A stretch of 64,000 nt of DNA from Medicago truncatula (GCF_003473485.1 NC_053042.1:7339501-7403500), one strand, 5' to 3'; shown: positions 13,624 to 26,100, numbered from the stretch's first letter. The notes: a model not told the origin generated them from the letters alone. Program-made: numbers and translations.

Positions 13624-15031
13624 CTTTCCCATTTGGATTAGTAATGGTGAAGTTTCATACACTAACCTTGCAAGCTTATGTGAGGACTCATAATCACATT
13701 TCAGTTCTTTTTCTCTCTTCTCCCCAACAACTCTTTCGAAATGTTTGAAGAATTGCAGGATACCCAAATTCGGTTTTAGACAACATTTAAAGTGAGCATT
13801 CAAACTTTCACTAACTTGTGTACTTCGCATGCCAAGTGTTAATGCTTCCTTCATATAACATGCAGCCCATTTTTATTTTATTTCATAGACTGAGTTGATC
13901 CAAGTTGTTCCATGAAGATTATGTTCATTGACCAAGTCAAACCAAGCTTTCTCAAAATCTGCTTCAATGCCAATCTCATACATGCACTTGCTGAAATCTG
14001 TTAGCAAAGAAGCTCATTTCTTCATCCTGTTTCCAAGATGTTTAATTCCATTCTGCAACAAATGCCATGTGCATAAACCATGGTGAGTATCAGGCATCAC
14101 TTCTTCAAGTGCCCTAGACATTGCTTGATCTTGGTCAGTGAAGATCGTCTTTGGTTTTTTGTTGTTGTGTGCTTGTAAGAATGTTTCAAACAACCATTTA
14201 AATGATGGAATTGTCTCATCATACATTAGAGCTGCACCAAAAATGATCGAATCTCTATAATGGTTGAAACCAGAAAAAAAAGGCAAGCGGTCTATTGGCA
14301 TCGTTGGTACAATATGTGGTGTCCAATGAAACAACATCACCAAAATACCCGTAATCCAAAATCATATTTGCATCACACCAGAACACATTTGTAATTTGTT
14401 CATCTATATCCATCTGATATGCATAAAAGAAGGACGGATTCTCCAACAACTGTCGTTGAAAATACTGTGAAAGATATCCAGCATCACCATACACCATACT
14501 TCTTTGTCTTTTTGTAGTGATATAGTTTCTTACATCCACCTCTGTAAATCCAACATTAGCGCTATGCCCTGCATGTGTGCTCATAAGTTGATACACTTCC
14601 TTCTGCCTTAATCCAGAGTCATCGGCCATATCAATCTCATATGCTTGTACTTCAGTTATCTTTCTATGTGATCGAAGCATGTGCGTTGTCTCTCGATTTA
14701 GTAGATCATGGTTATGGTTTTCTACAAACTCATTGATAACCAACTTTCCATTTTTACTCGAAAGTGTAATTCTTGCTAAGCATTTCGTTCTAGTCTCGCC
14801 TCTCCGAATTTTTCCTTCATATGCACATTTATCCTCTTTCTTCCGTATTCCTTCCTTACAACAAACAAACCTACATGACGATACACTACCGTCTTTCTTC
14901 CAGTTTGTAAAGCGTACTCTAACTCCGAAGCCCTCACGTAAACCATAAGCAAGATAAAACTGTTCAGCCTCTTCTCTAGTGTCAAATTTCATTCCAAGTC
15001 TTGGCTTCCAATCATCATTTGAAGAAGCCAT
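13001..15031 (-). pseudogene. FAR1/FHY3-related (FRS) pseudogene
   Basis: Domesticated Mutator-type transposase family of light-signalling transcription factors. ATG at 15029-15031 (MASSNDDWKPRLGMKF). The order is: FAR1 DNA-binding domain (GFGVRVRFTNWKKDG, CLARI, VENHNHDL), MULE transposase core (DVVSLDTTYCTND, TIFTDQDQAMSRA, HGLCTWHLLQN), then a SWIM zinc finger (CSCKKYDTFGILCSHALKV) and RRWTREARCG. Breaks: a frameshift in an A-run near 14,275; in-frame stops at about 14,015 and 13,875; and a second frameshift at a (GT)n tract at 13590-13621. A probable 5' leader exon ends near 15,473, with an intron to about 15,056. It is flanked by 210-bp direct repeats, the left one overlapping its 3' end. 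An FRS-gene relic and an autonomous transposon relic are both possible. I favour the former, as I see no terminal inverted repeats. Confidence 0.85.
13590..13621 (+). repeat. (GT)16 microsatellite inside the FAR1-like frame
   Basis: A pure dinucleotide tract. On the minus strand it replaces a family motif of the type KIYTPTIFELFQ with MGKI-(HT)n, and the downstream reading frame is shifted relative to the upstream one. Confidence 0.97.
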
Positions 15032-15758
15032 GTCAAATACCCAAATGAAGGTACCTGACAAGTAAATAAAAGAGATAAAAGAGGTAAGAACAAGGAGTGT
15101 CACTAAACAGGTTAACAATACATCCAAATGAAGGTACCTACTCATACATCAGACCAAAAAACAGAGCATATTTATTGCTCCTAAAAAACCTAATTCATCT
15201 AATGTTTAGCTATTAAACAGAGCATATGTATTGCTCCTAAAAAACAGAGCATATTTACCCCTTGCAATGAGTTTACTTCAATCATAAAATAAAACCCTAA
15301 ATTTCTTAAAATCTAATCCTACAGAATTGAAATTGGTTCAAAAGCTTGTTTTCTTTTCCTAATCAAGTGTAGTTAATCCTTATTTTAATTTTGAGTTCCG
15401 TTTTTGTTTGTTCTCATGACCATAACTATTCAAAAGATGAAGAAAAAAAAAGATAAGGAAGAAAGAAAGAACCTTACGATACCAGACTATCAAGCGACGG
15501 CGTGGCGGAGGTGGTCATCGGAGGCGGACGCGTGAATACTAGTTTGGGTGAGTGTCACCGCTGCTGCTTGAAGTGGCAAGAAGAAAGAGCGGCAAAGTAT
15601 TCTATGTTTTGCTTTTTCTGCATCGCTTTCTTTTTATTTCAATTAAACTTGTTTTTTCTATTTTTTTTTATTATTTTAATAAGCCTTGACACGTGTCAAA
15701 TTCTAATTGATCCTATGGCACAATGGCACCATATTGCTATGGCACTGAAGTGCTTCCC

Positions 15759-15968
15759 GAAGTATTATACAATCATTTGATGTTTCTACTTTGGAAGACA
15801 ACAATTCACAATGGTTAAAATTAAATGTTATCTCAAGTCACTATTGTTTACCCATAAGACTAATCTTTTACTAAAGTCACTATTGCAGCTTGGATCAAAA
15901 TGAGGTGCAATAAAAAAACAAAAAATTGAATGGTATTGAGAAGAATAATTTAACTACTCGCGCGATCA
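15759..15968 (+). repeat. 210-bp direct repeat, right copy
   Basis: Same direction as 12865-13074 and nearly identical. Together they bracket the FAR1-like pseudogene and its leader. Sequence outside the pair does not match. Confidence 0.95.
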
Positions 15969-16509
15969 AAAATACAGTCATTAAGGTTCATAGGAAAACC
16001 TTTGATCAAAGCTTCTGCGGTTGCATGAGGTTTAGCCTGCCAATGTTACATAACCAATGAGCCTATGCGGAAATTTGAAGTGCTAAATAAAGAATAATTA
16101 AGGTCTAAAAAGGTATATTTTTCTCTACTCTTTATTGTGAAAAGACATGTAAAGGCTTTATGTCTCTAATTACGGCTTCCTCCACTTCAACATGGAAACT
16201 CATCTTCACAATTTAACTTGCGAGTTATAACCCATTAAAAGCTAGAATCTTGAAGATGAAGAAATGTAGAAAACAAATACCTAGAGAATTGATTTTAAGG
16301 CCATCATTGATGTGCTTCATGTGGCCATTGAGACCACATAACTTAACACCAAACACAATGATATCAGTTTATAACATTAAACTCTATACCCCATTAAATA
16401 TAAATATTATAATTCCCAAAGAAAAAACTCTACTCTCTGCACCATTATATATAGTATCATGGAAAACTTAAAAACTCCCACATCAGGCAAACATGATTTC
16501 AAAATTCTT

Positions 16510-16740
16510 CAATAGCCTAAGGTTCCCACCACTGTTGTGGTTGCTGGATTAGCACCATGTTCATACAACCTTGCCCAACTAAAATCAACTAATCTTCCAT
16601 TGAGTTCAAAATCTAAAAGCACATTGCTAGCCTTGAAATCACCTAATCTGCCTCATTAAACAAGTACATGTCTAAGCTTCCATTAGCCATGCAATCGTGC
16701 ACGTAGAGGTCAAATATATTACACAAGACGAATACGTTAT
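16510..16740 (-). pseudogene. lectin-receptor-kinase fragment
   Basis: The minus strand contains [18 protein letters not shown] (compare VYDxMPNGSLDKYLF of L-type lectin receptor kinases). It is followed downstream by [17 protein letters not shown] and [15 protein letters not shown], then [10 protein letters not shown]. In intact kinases the catalytic-loop HRD and about 30 residues lie between these; here they are deleted. The DFG motif reads DFS and a stop follows GTLGY. It is a short decayed piece of kinase subdomains V-VIII with no ectodomain recognised nearby. Confidence 0.75.
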
Positions 16741-17695
16741 TGTTTGGCGTGGCATATACACAACAATGTATCTTCAATGCCATTAATATTGGTCTATTTT
16801 TGTTTGTTAAGGGGTATAATGATTGGTTTGAACATACATTAGATGATGTGTTGTTCAATGAAACTCACCAACACAAGACAAAGCCACAAGCAACAAATCG
16901 TTTGAATAGACATGAATATAAGAAAAAAATGAGGATCCAAAAAGCAAAATACCCAAACACACAAAACGTTTTTTTTTCTCTCTTCACTTGTGTGTTTAGA
17001 AAATCATACAAGATGAGCATTTATAGGCAAAACTATTCCAACCGACCAAAACCACATGACCTATAGTGTTAAGCCTTGCTCGACTATTTGTGTGGGCAAT
17101 GTGTTGGTTTTTCCTTGTTGAAGGGGGTGTGTGGCGCCCCCACATATGGCTGTCGGCTTCCTTTTCTCGGCATGATTAGTTGACTAAGTCCAATGTGCGC
17201 AACCTTCCCTAAAACGTGCTTACTTACTCATCGCTCCTTACAATTAATCTCCTATATACTGATTTTCGACTAACATGATAACCATTTTAAGATGTATCCT
17301 TAAAAAAAAAAAAAATTAAGATGTAAACATTGATATACTAAAATTATAAAATAACCCAAAGGGTCAACAAATTAAGCTTACTTACTATGTTTAAATATAA
17401 CACAATACTTTGAGGATGACATTCACCAACCAAATAAAATGATCAAAGTTGTGGAAAAAAGAATTGTTTGTCTCATTGAAACCTTTTATGAATTCGAAGT
17501 GAGACATTTCATTGAAAGTGCCGCTTCATCAAGACCTAAGATTGATAATAACATAAAATAAAAAATGTATTTTTTTAAAATGGAAAATATTGTTCCTTCT
17601 CTTTTCTTGAGTATGATGACATTCACATTTATTTTTGTACAATATTAAAACATGCTAGTTTAAATAACACAACTATAACAAAATCTTCGAATATT

Positions 17696-17829
17696 CAGAA
17701 GTCCTAACTCAACTGATAAAGTGTCGAAATTGTTAGACCGAATACAATGATCGGGCTTCAAACCCCGATACTTTCACTTATGTGTGTGAGTTTATAATGG
17801 CTTTGTTATTTTATCTATCTACCAAAAAA
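17696..17829 (+). mobile_element. tRNA-derived SINE, copy 2, with 17-bp target duplication
   Basis: Flanked by a perfect 17-bp direct repeat, ACAAAATCTTCGAATAT, at 17679-17695 and 17830-17846. The A-box region (CTAACTCAACTGATAAAG) and B-box region (GGCTTCAAACCCC) are in tRNA order, with an A-rich 3' end. It is the same family as 6842-6977. Confidence 0.9.
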
Positions 17830-18037
17830 ACAAAATCTTCGAATATGTAACTCAATGGTTAAAGAGTTCAGATATTAAAGAAGTTTAAAAATGAGGCGAC
17901 TACTAACATTTATCTCTTCCCTCTAATGATATGCTAGTAACATTTCGATATACGAAAACAACAAACAACGTATCATTCCTTAAAAAAAACAAAGCTGTAA
18001 CAAAATTTACCTATAAGGATGAATGAATATCTAGTAC

Positions 18038-18658
18038 TAGGGATGAGAATAGGTTAGGTCGGTCTACAGGGACCTACAGTCTAACCTACGATAGGTCAGG
18101 CGAGGCCAGACTTTTTTCTTAAATAGAGAAGGTTTAGGCTTTTTTTTTTAAAAACATTTTTAGCTTAAAAGGTCAGGTCACATGCCTCTCAAAAAGCTGA
18201 CATATTTAAGTAATATGAATAATATTATTTATTATTATATTATATTTTGTACTTTGAATTAAAATATAAATTTGTAAACATTTTTAATAATTTTAGCCTT
18301 TACTAATATACATTAAGTTTTTGCATATATAAATGTATTATTATAAACTAGAATAGAAATATGATACAATATACAGTCGAATTTTCTAAAACCTCGTGTT
18401 GATTATCAAAAGAGAGTTTAATTTAATTGAACTATTAGTTCATTAGTCCATTTAAACTTAGATCACATTGCTTATTTAAAGATGTTCATAAGATATATGT
18501 TTTTAAACAGGCTAGCAGACCGTATCAGGCTTTCAGAAGCCATAATCAGGTTTAAAAAGGAGGCATATGACAGGCCGCATGTCAGGCTTAAACTTTAAAA
18601 AAATATGACAGGTCAGGCCTTGCAAAGCCTAGCTCGGCTTAGCCTATTATCATCCCTA
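18038..18658. mobile_element. hAT-like MITE with TAGGGATGA ends
   Basis: Left end TAGGGATGAGAATAGG and right end (inverted) TAGGGATGATAATAGG form terminal inverted repeats. The subterminal sequence is rich in AGGTCAGGC/GCCTGAC words. The 8-bp flanks (TCTAGTAC and CCTACTAC) are similar but not identical. It lies upstream of the first PNGase A-like gene. Confidence 0.7.
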
Positions 18659-18693
18659 CCTACTACCTAGAACAATGCATTTTTTTAAATTTA

Positions 18694-19543
18694 CCAATGG
18701 AGTAAATAATCAATTACCCTTCTGAAATTGTAAGTTTTGTCAATTACCCCCCTAAAATTAACAAAATGTCAATTACCCCCTGAAATTGCACAACGTTAAT
18801 CAATTTACCCCCTCCGTCAAATTTTTCTGTTAGTAAACATAACGTTTTGCAAATACCCCCCTGAAGTTTTACACTTATGTGCAAAATGCCCCCTGAACTT
18901 GAACATTTATATATTTTTTTCTTATCTTTAACTCAAAGATATTAAAGACAAGCAATTAACAGTTAACTTTAATACTTTACATGGCTCTTTCATTCTTAAA
19001 GGGGTCTGTTATTTTATTTTGTTTATGTTATGTCATTTGGTTGTTCAATTCTCCATAAATTATGACTAATTTAGATAGAGACACGCCAATTCAGAATAAA
19101 GTAAGCTAGAGACACTCATTCCTCATGAATAATTAATTCTAACAGTTTCTTAAGATAAGTTTGAATAAAATTATTCTATCTTAAAAATTGAACTAAACAT
19201 GCATTTTGCTAAAGTAATATGAAGTTATTAATTATGCGTTATTTTTAGAGGATATATTCTTATTTTAAGCTTAAATATTAAAGTTAACTGTTAATTGTTT
19301 GTCTTTAATATCTTTTGAATCAAGATAAGAAAAAAACATATAAATTTTTAAGTTTCGGGGCATTTTACACATAAATGCAAAACTTAGGGGGGTATTTGCA
19401 AAACTTCATATTTACTGACAGAAGAATTTGACGAAGGGGGTAAATTGATTAACGTTGTGCAATTTCAGGGGAGTAATTGACATTTTATTAATTTCAAGGG
19501 GGTAATTAACAAAACTTAGTAATTACCTATTTACTCTTTAGGA
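18694..19543. mobile_element. foldback element with ~250-300-bp inverted arms
   Basis: The left arm runs from about 18,694 and the right arm ends about 19,543. Both contain CAATTACCCCC, AACGTTAATCAATTTACCCCC and TTGCAAATACCCCCC words in inverted order. They also share the inner stretch ATTAAAGACAAGCAATTAAC. A transcript through it would form a long hairpin. Resembles non-autonomous long-TIR elements (Mutator or foldback type). No clean target duplication found. Confidence 0.75.
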
Positions 19544-19696
19544 ATGGGTGAATGAATATCTAAAATACTAATAAAAAGTATAAAGTTTTACTATATCGGA
19601 AAAAACAAGTACAACTGAGGTAACAGTATTTGTCTTCACTTGTAAGTTTTCTTTCACTTTGTTAAGATTGCATAGCTTTCTTCTCAAATCTTAAAC

Positions 19697-21520
19697 ATGG
19701 ACAACGGTTTCTTAACCTTGTTCTTGTTCCTTTGCTTTCTGCACCACCCCATTTCTGCATCAAATCTACACAAACTCAAACAACTAAAAGCAAATCATCT
19801 TTCTCAACCCTCATCATCACTATCATCACCAACCAAATACTTTGAGGTAACAAAACCAATTAAACTATCAAAACTTTGTTCATACCACATTCTTCATCAT
19901 GATTTTGGTTACACATATGGAAACCCACCAGTTCTTGCTAATTACACCCCACCTTCACATTGCTTATATTCAAAATTCTCCAAAATTGTTCTTGAATGGA
20001 AAGCAACATGTGAAGGAAGACAATTTGATCGAATTTTTGGTGTTTGGCTTGATGGTGTTGAGTTACTCAGAAGCTGTACTGCAGAACCAAGACAAAATGG
20101 GATTGTTTGGAGTGTTGAAAAAGACATTACAAGGTATCAATCTTTGTTGTTGAATCCTCAAAAAAATCAAACTTTAGCTGTTTTGTTGAGAAATATTGTT
20201 GATAAAACATATACTGGTGTTTATCATGTTGATATTGCTATTCACTTTTACGGTTACCACTGGGCTAGTTTTAGACAGAACACTCATAAGACAAAAAAGT
20301 TAGATTGTTTTTCATTTAGGAGTGATTTTAAATCTCATGCAGATTTGATCTTGCCCATTTCAAGGAATCTTCCATTCAATGATGGGTTCTGGTTTGAAAT
20401 TCAAAATTCAACTGATGTGGGTTTGAAGGAATTTGTGGTTCCTCAAAATGCTTATAGGGCTGTTTTAGAAGTGTATGTTTCTTTTCATGAGAATGATGAG
20501 TTTTGGTATACTAATCCTCCAAATGAATATCTTGTTGCAAATAATATTACTGATAGTACCCCTGGAAATGGACCCTTTAGAGAGGTTGTAGTTACTCTTG
20601 ATGACAAAGTTGTTGGTTCGGTTTGGCCTTTTACTGTTATTTATACTGGAGGGGTTAATCCTCTCTTGTGGAGACCGATTACTGGGATCGGCTCATTTGA
20701 TCTTCCTTCTTATGATATTGAAATTACACCTTTTTTGGGGACAATATTGGATGGAAAGAAACATTTGTTTGGGTTTAGTGTGACAAATGCATTGAATGTT
20801 TGGTATATTGATGCAAATTTACATCTTTGGTTGGATACAAAGAGCAGTAGAACAGAAGGAAAGCTTGTGAATCACGTTGACAAACCTTTGGTTGAATCTC
20901 TAGTAGCTGACTTTAATGGTTTAAACGGAACTTTCTTGACAAGTGCAAAGAAGTCCATTTTGGCTACTGGATGGGTTAGATCCTCCTTTGGTAATATCAC
21001 AACAAGTTTTGTTCAAGATTTTGATTACAACAGTTCAATGGTAATCGGGAAGAATGGGGGCAAACAAGCTGTGAATCAAGTCATATCTTTCAACAACACT
21101 GTTCGGGCTAAATTTCCATCGTCCTATCCAGACTTGGTCGACGACACACACAGAAATTTTTCCCTTTACTTGGACTCAGATGAACTAGAACAAGATAATG
21201 ACACTTATTTAGCTGTTTCAAATTTTACATTAGGATTTTATGAGAATAAGTCTAAGAGCGAGGATTCTGGAATTTCAAATAGCTTTCTAAAAAATGTGCA
21301 GGACGGCCAGGGTACAATGGTTGTTAAAAAGAATTTGGTTGTTAGTGGAGTGGGGGAAACACAACAAGATTACAGATATACAAGCAACGAACTTTGCTAC
21401 TCTAGGAAAATTGGCAGCTCAAATTACACAATTCTCTATGATAAAGTTAAAGATACATGCAACAAAAGAAGTCACTCTCGTTTTGGTAATTTTATCAAAA
21501 AGTTTCCCATTATGCTCTAG
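19697..21520 (+). CDS. PNGase A-like protein, copy 1, 607 aa, intronless
   Basis: Resembles plant peptide-N4-(N-acetyl-beta-glucosaminyl)asparagine amidase A, which releases N-glycans from glycopeptides in the secretory/vacuolar pathway. It starts with a signal peptide (MDNGFLTLFLFLCFLHHPISAS). The conserved region includes YFEVTKPIKL, CSYHILHHDFGYTYGNPPV, KIVLEWKATCEGRQFDRIFG, VWLDGVELLRSCTAEP and YTGVYHVDIAIHFYG. A later block has VVGSVWPFTVIYTGGVNPLLWRPI and SYDIEITPFLGTILDGKKH. Many N-x-S/T sites suggest it is itself glycosylated. The frame is intact and of family-typical length. About nine-tenths of residues match the copy at 23443. Its upstream region is filled by a MITE and a foldback element that the second copy lacks, so expression may differ (inferred). 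I cannot assign catalytic residues by eye. Confidence 0.92.
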   Translation: MDNGFLTLFLFLCFLHHPISASNLHKLKQLKANHLSQPSSSLSSPTKYFEVTKPIKLSKLCSYHILHHDFGYTYGNPPVLANYTPPSHCLYSKFSKIVLEWKATCEGRQFDRIFGVWLDGVELLRSCTAEPRQNGIVWSVEKDITRYQSLLLNPQKNQTLAVLLRNIVDKTYTGVYHVDIAIHFYGYHWASFRQNTHKTKKLDCFSFRSDFKSHADLILPISRNLPFNDGFWFEIQNSTDVGLKEFVVPQNAYRAVLEVYVSFHENDEFWYTNPPNEYLVANNITDSTPGNGPFREVVVTLDDKVVGSVWPFTVIYTGGVNPLLWRPITGIGSFDLPSYDIEITPFLGTILDGKKHLFGFSVTNALNVWYIDANLHLWLDTKSSRTEGKLVNHVDKPLVESLVADFNGLNGTFLTSAKKSILATGWVRSSFGNITTSFVQDFDYNSSMVIGKNGGKQAVNQVISFNNTVRAKFPSSYPDLVDDTHRNFSLYLDSDELEQDNDTYLAVSNFTLGFYENKSKSEDSGISNSFLKNVQDGQGTMVVKKNLVVSGVGETQQDYRYTSNELCYSRKIGSSNYTILYDKVKDTCNKRSHSRFGNFIKKFPIML

Positions 21521-22837
21521 AGTGAGTCCCTTTCTAGCTTCAATCATGGAGATTATTTCTGCAGTGGCTGTGTCAAGTTCTTTTCATTTCACGTTACATA
21601 TGGAAACACACAACTCTTTCGAATTGCCTTCTCTCTATTGTTGTTGTTTTGTGTGGTTTCTTTGTATGTGTGTTATGATTTGAAGTTTATTGTGTTTATT
21701 TGTTTGCGTTTGAACTTAATGAACATTGTGGAATATGAATGTCTGTTTTTAGTATTAATCCAATGATGAGATTTCTGTTTTCTAGAATATGAATTTATGT
21801 TAATTGTGAGAAAGTATGGAATTGACACCACTTAATCTTGACCAGCTTGTTCTTGTAGTAATTCAATTGCTTTTCCATTGCCAACTATTAGTATAAAGAT
21901 GATGATGAGGAATTTTACACCCCATGAATCTGATGAATCCTATTAGTGATAAGTATAAATTTTTTATGTGCTGTTTATATAAGCTTCTAGCCGTTTTAGT
22001 TTTCATAAACTAGCTGCAATAAGCACAGAGTTAGTTCACTTGCTGAAAATATTTGAGTGGCCAATGATTTAGAATAGTGCAGCACCTATCTAGTGTTGTC
22101 TTTATTTTGGTTACTAAATCTGGTTTCAATAGTTATAAGATGCCTTACATGTGACACGAGTGGTAGACCACTTTACGCAGTCTGTGAATTATGCCTTTCA
22201 TGTAAAGTTTGATATGAGTGATAGAAAGTAATGTTCCGTTCTAATGAAATTCGGGTTTAATTCAAAGTACTTACTATTATTGAAAGCTGCTATAGTACAT
22301 TCTGTTTAATTTCATATCTCAGTATTTTTCTTCTGCAATGTTGGGAAGTTAGCAGTGACCTTTGAAAGACATTTACATCATTGAGATGTCTTGCTGAAAA
22401 GTACATGTACTGATAATAAAGATCAAAGATTCTTTATTTTTATCATCATTATTTCCTGACTGTTATTATAGTTTTAATTAGTTTCTTTCAAAATTAATTC
22501 CTCTTCAATTTTGTTTTCACTTGGTGTCTACCTAGATGTTTACCCTGCTGTTGTCAAATTAGAGCTTGTGAGTTCCTCCTATCCAACTCATTTTGTTTTC
22601 TACTAGAATTTTGAAATGCTGGTGGAAGATTAACTCTCTTCGAATGCCGGTTAGTATCAAATGAATACGGCACTTGCAATTGGGTGTTGGCAGCAGTACA
22701 GTAGACAAGGTTTAGTCTCAGTTGTGATAACAATAGACAGACTTGGGAAGTGTTTTGTTGGTTGAGAACATGTAGTATAATTTGAAGTGGACTCAATCAA
22801 GGACAATGTGGTCATAAACACAGTTAAAATGAAACTC

Positions 22838-22925
22838 ACATATATCCTTAAATTTTTTTATCTGAATATGAATTTTCATTCTCATCCTTAAGCCTCATAA
22901 ACACATTTACGAATCTGATTTTTTT
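22838..22925 (-). pseudogene. CYP86-like P450 relic behind PNGase A copy 1
   Basis: The minus strand matches the part of the P450 relic at 26,803-26,890 reading roughly LLTVLMRLTDENGISYSDK. About 230 bp containing the I-helix region, present downstream of copy 2, is absent here. The stretch shows that the duplicated block extended beyond PNGase A. Confidence 0.6.
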
Positions 22926-23129
22926 CCTTATCATCTTCATCTGAAAATTGGCTTCAATATAATCTCCATGATTTGGATATCTTGAAAGAGTGTAGATTTG
23001 CGGTTGATTTCAAACTACTAGTTTTGGTCGAGTTGAGAGATCTTCTCCATTTTTTATTTTTTTTTGAAGAAGGAGATCTTCTCCATTTAAAGAGAGATAA
23101 CCTCATAAAATAAAATAATATTTTTCAAA

Positions 23130-26100
23130 TATGCTACTAACATTTCTCTCTTCCCTCTATATATGCTGCTAACATTTCCCTATAGGAAAACAAACAAACA
23201 CAGCTGTAACAAAATTTACCTATAAGGGTGAATGAATATCTAAAAGACTGAAACAATACATTTTTTTAGGGTAGATTTAAACTGTCACGCTAACAAATTC
23301 CCTAGTAAGTCAAAACTAATTTTTTTTACTATATTGGAAAATATTGGAAACAACAAGAACAATTGAGGTGACAGTGTTTGTCTTCACTTGTACTACGTTT
23401 TCACTTGTTTAGATTGCATAGTTTTCTTCTCAAATCTTATAAATGGACAACACTTTCTTAACCTTGTTGTTGTTCTTGTTCTTCTTTTGCTTTCTGCACC
23501 ACCCCGTTTCTGCATCAAATCTACACAAAATCAAGCAACTAAACTCAAATCATCTTTCTCAACTCACATCATCTTCACCAATCAAATATTTTGAGGTAAC
23601 AAAACCAATTAAACTCCCAAAAGCATCAAAACCATGTTCATACCACATTCTTCATCATGATTTTGGTTACACATATGGAAATCCCCCAGTTCTTGCTAAC
23701 TACACCCCTCCCTCTCATTGCTCATTTAAAAAATTCTCCAAAATTGTTCTTGAATGGAAAGCAACATGCGAGGGAAGACAATATGATCGAATTTTCGGTG
23801 TTTGGCTTGGTGGAGTTGAGTTACTCAGAAGCTGTACTGCAGAACCAATAGCAAATGGGATTGTTTGGAGTGTTGAAAAAGACATCACAAGGTATAAATC
23901 TTTGTTGTTGAATCATCAACAAAATCAAACCTTAGCTGTTCTTTTAAGGAACATTGTTGATAAAACTTATACTGGTGTTTATCATGTTGATATCACTATT
24001 CACTTTCACGGTTACCCTTTTGATGTTAAGAAGACTCATAAGACAAAAAAGTTTGATTCTTTAGCATTTAGGAGTGGTTTTCATGCAGATTTGATCTTGC
24101 CCATTTCAAGGAATCTCCCAAAAAATGATGTGTTGTGGTTTGAAATTCAAAATTCAACTGATGTGGGTGTAAAGGAATTTGTGGTTCCTCAAAATGCTTA
24201 TAGGGCTGTGTTAGAAGTGTATGTTTCATTTCATGAGAATGATGAGTCTTGGTATAGTAATCCTCCAAATGAATATCTTGTTGCAAATAACATTACTGAT
24301 AGTAACCCTGGAAATGGACCCTTTAGAGAGGTTGTAGTTACTCTGGATGACAAGGTTGTTGGTTCAGTTTGGCCTTTTACTGTGATTTTCACCGGAGGGG
24401 TTAATCCTCTCTTGTGGAGACCGATCACTGCGATCGGCTCATTTGATCTTCCGTCTTATGATATTGAAATTACACCTATTTTGGGGACAATATTGGATGG
24501 AAAGAAGCATTTGTTTGGGTTTAGTGTGACAAATGCATTGAATGTTTGGTATATTGATGCAAATTTACATCTTTGGTTGGATACAAAGAGCAGTAGAACA
24601 GAAGGAGAGCTCGTGAATCATGTTGACAAACCTTTGGTTGAATCTCTAGTAACCGACTTTAATGGTTTAAACGGAACGTTCTTGACTAGTGCAAAGAAGT
24701 CCATTTTGTCTACTGGATGGGTTAGATCCTCCTTTGGTAATATCACAACCAGTTTTGTTCAAGATTTTGATTACTACAATTCAATGGTTATGAGGAAGAA
24801 TGGGAGCAAACAAACTGTGAATCAAATTATATCTTTCAACGACAGTATTCGGGCTAAACTTCCATCCTCCTATCTAGATTTGGTCGATGACACATACAGA
24901 AAATTTTCCCTTTACTTGGACACAGATGAACTAAAGGAGGATAATGACACTTATTTAGCTGTTTCAAATTTTACATTAGGATTTGATGAGAATAAGTCTA
25001 AGAGCAAGGTTTCCGGAATTTCAAATAGCTTTCTAAAAAATGTGCAGGACGGCCAGGGTACAATGGTTGTTAAAAAGAATTTGGTTGTTAGTGGAGTGGG
25101 TGCAACACAACAAAATTACAGATATAAAAGCAATGAACATTGCTACTCTAGGAAAATTGGCAGCTCAAATTATACAATTCTCTATGATAAAGTCAAAGAT
25201 ACATGCAACAAAAGAAGTCACTCTCGTTTTGGCAATTTTATCAGAAAGTTTCCCACTATGCTCTAGAGTGAGTCCCTTTCTAGCTTCAATCAAGGAGCTA
25301 ATTTCTGTAGTGTCTGTCAAATTCTTTTCATTTCACGTTACATATGGAAACACGCAAGAATTGCCTTCTCTCTATTGTTGTTGTTTTGCGTAGTTTCTTT
25401 GTATGTGTGTTCTGATTTGAAGTTTATTGTGTTAATTTGTTTGAGTTTGAACTTACTGAACATTGTGGAATATGAATGTCTGTTTTTAGTATTAATCCAA
25501 TGATGAGATTTCTGTTTTCTGGAATATGAATTTATGTTAATTGCGAGAATGAATGGAATTGACAACACTTAATCTTGGACCAGCTTGTTCATGTAGAAAC
25601 CTAATTCAATTGCTTTTGCATTGCCAACTATTAGTATCAAGATGATGATGAGGAATCCTAGACCTGATGAGTCTGATGCATCCTGTTTGTGTTGTGCATA
25701 AATTTCTATGTGCTCTCTGAAATTCTACTTACATAAGCTTCTAGCTGTTTTGGTTTTCATAAACTAGCTGCAATAAGTTCGGTTGATAAGTTAGTTCACT
25801 TGTTAAAAGAATTTGATTTGCCTATGGTTCAGAATAGCACAGCACCTATGTAGAATTGTATTTAGTTTCTTTACCAAATCTGGTTTCGATAGTTATAAGA
25901 TGACTTACATGTAGATTTTGACACGACTGATATACCACTTTATGCAGTCTGTGAATGATGCCTTTCATGTAAAGTTTGATACGGGTGATAGAAAGTATTG
26001 TGCCGTTCTAGTGAAAGCTGCTATACATTATGCTTAATTTCATATCTCAATATTTTATTCCGCAATGTTGGGAAGTTAGCATTGAACTGTTAATGATTTT

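Larger units (their letters stand above)
19590..22925. repeat. segmental duplication, unit A (PNGase A copy 1 block)
   Basis: Homologous to unit B from about 60-100 bp before the ATG, through the gene, its 3' flank (shared TCCAATGATGAGATTTCTG, TGTTGGGAAGTTAGCA and CACTTGGTGTCTACCT) and into the P450 relic. A further upstream match (CTGTAACAAAATTTACCTATAAGG) lies at 17,996-18,020, beyond two transposons, so the ancestral unit began near 17,880. Confidence 0.9.
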
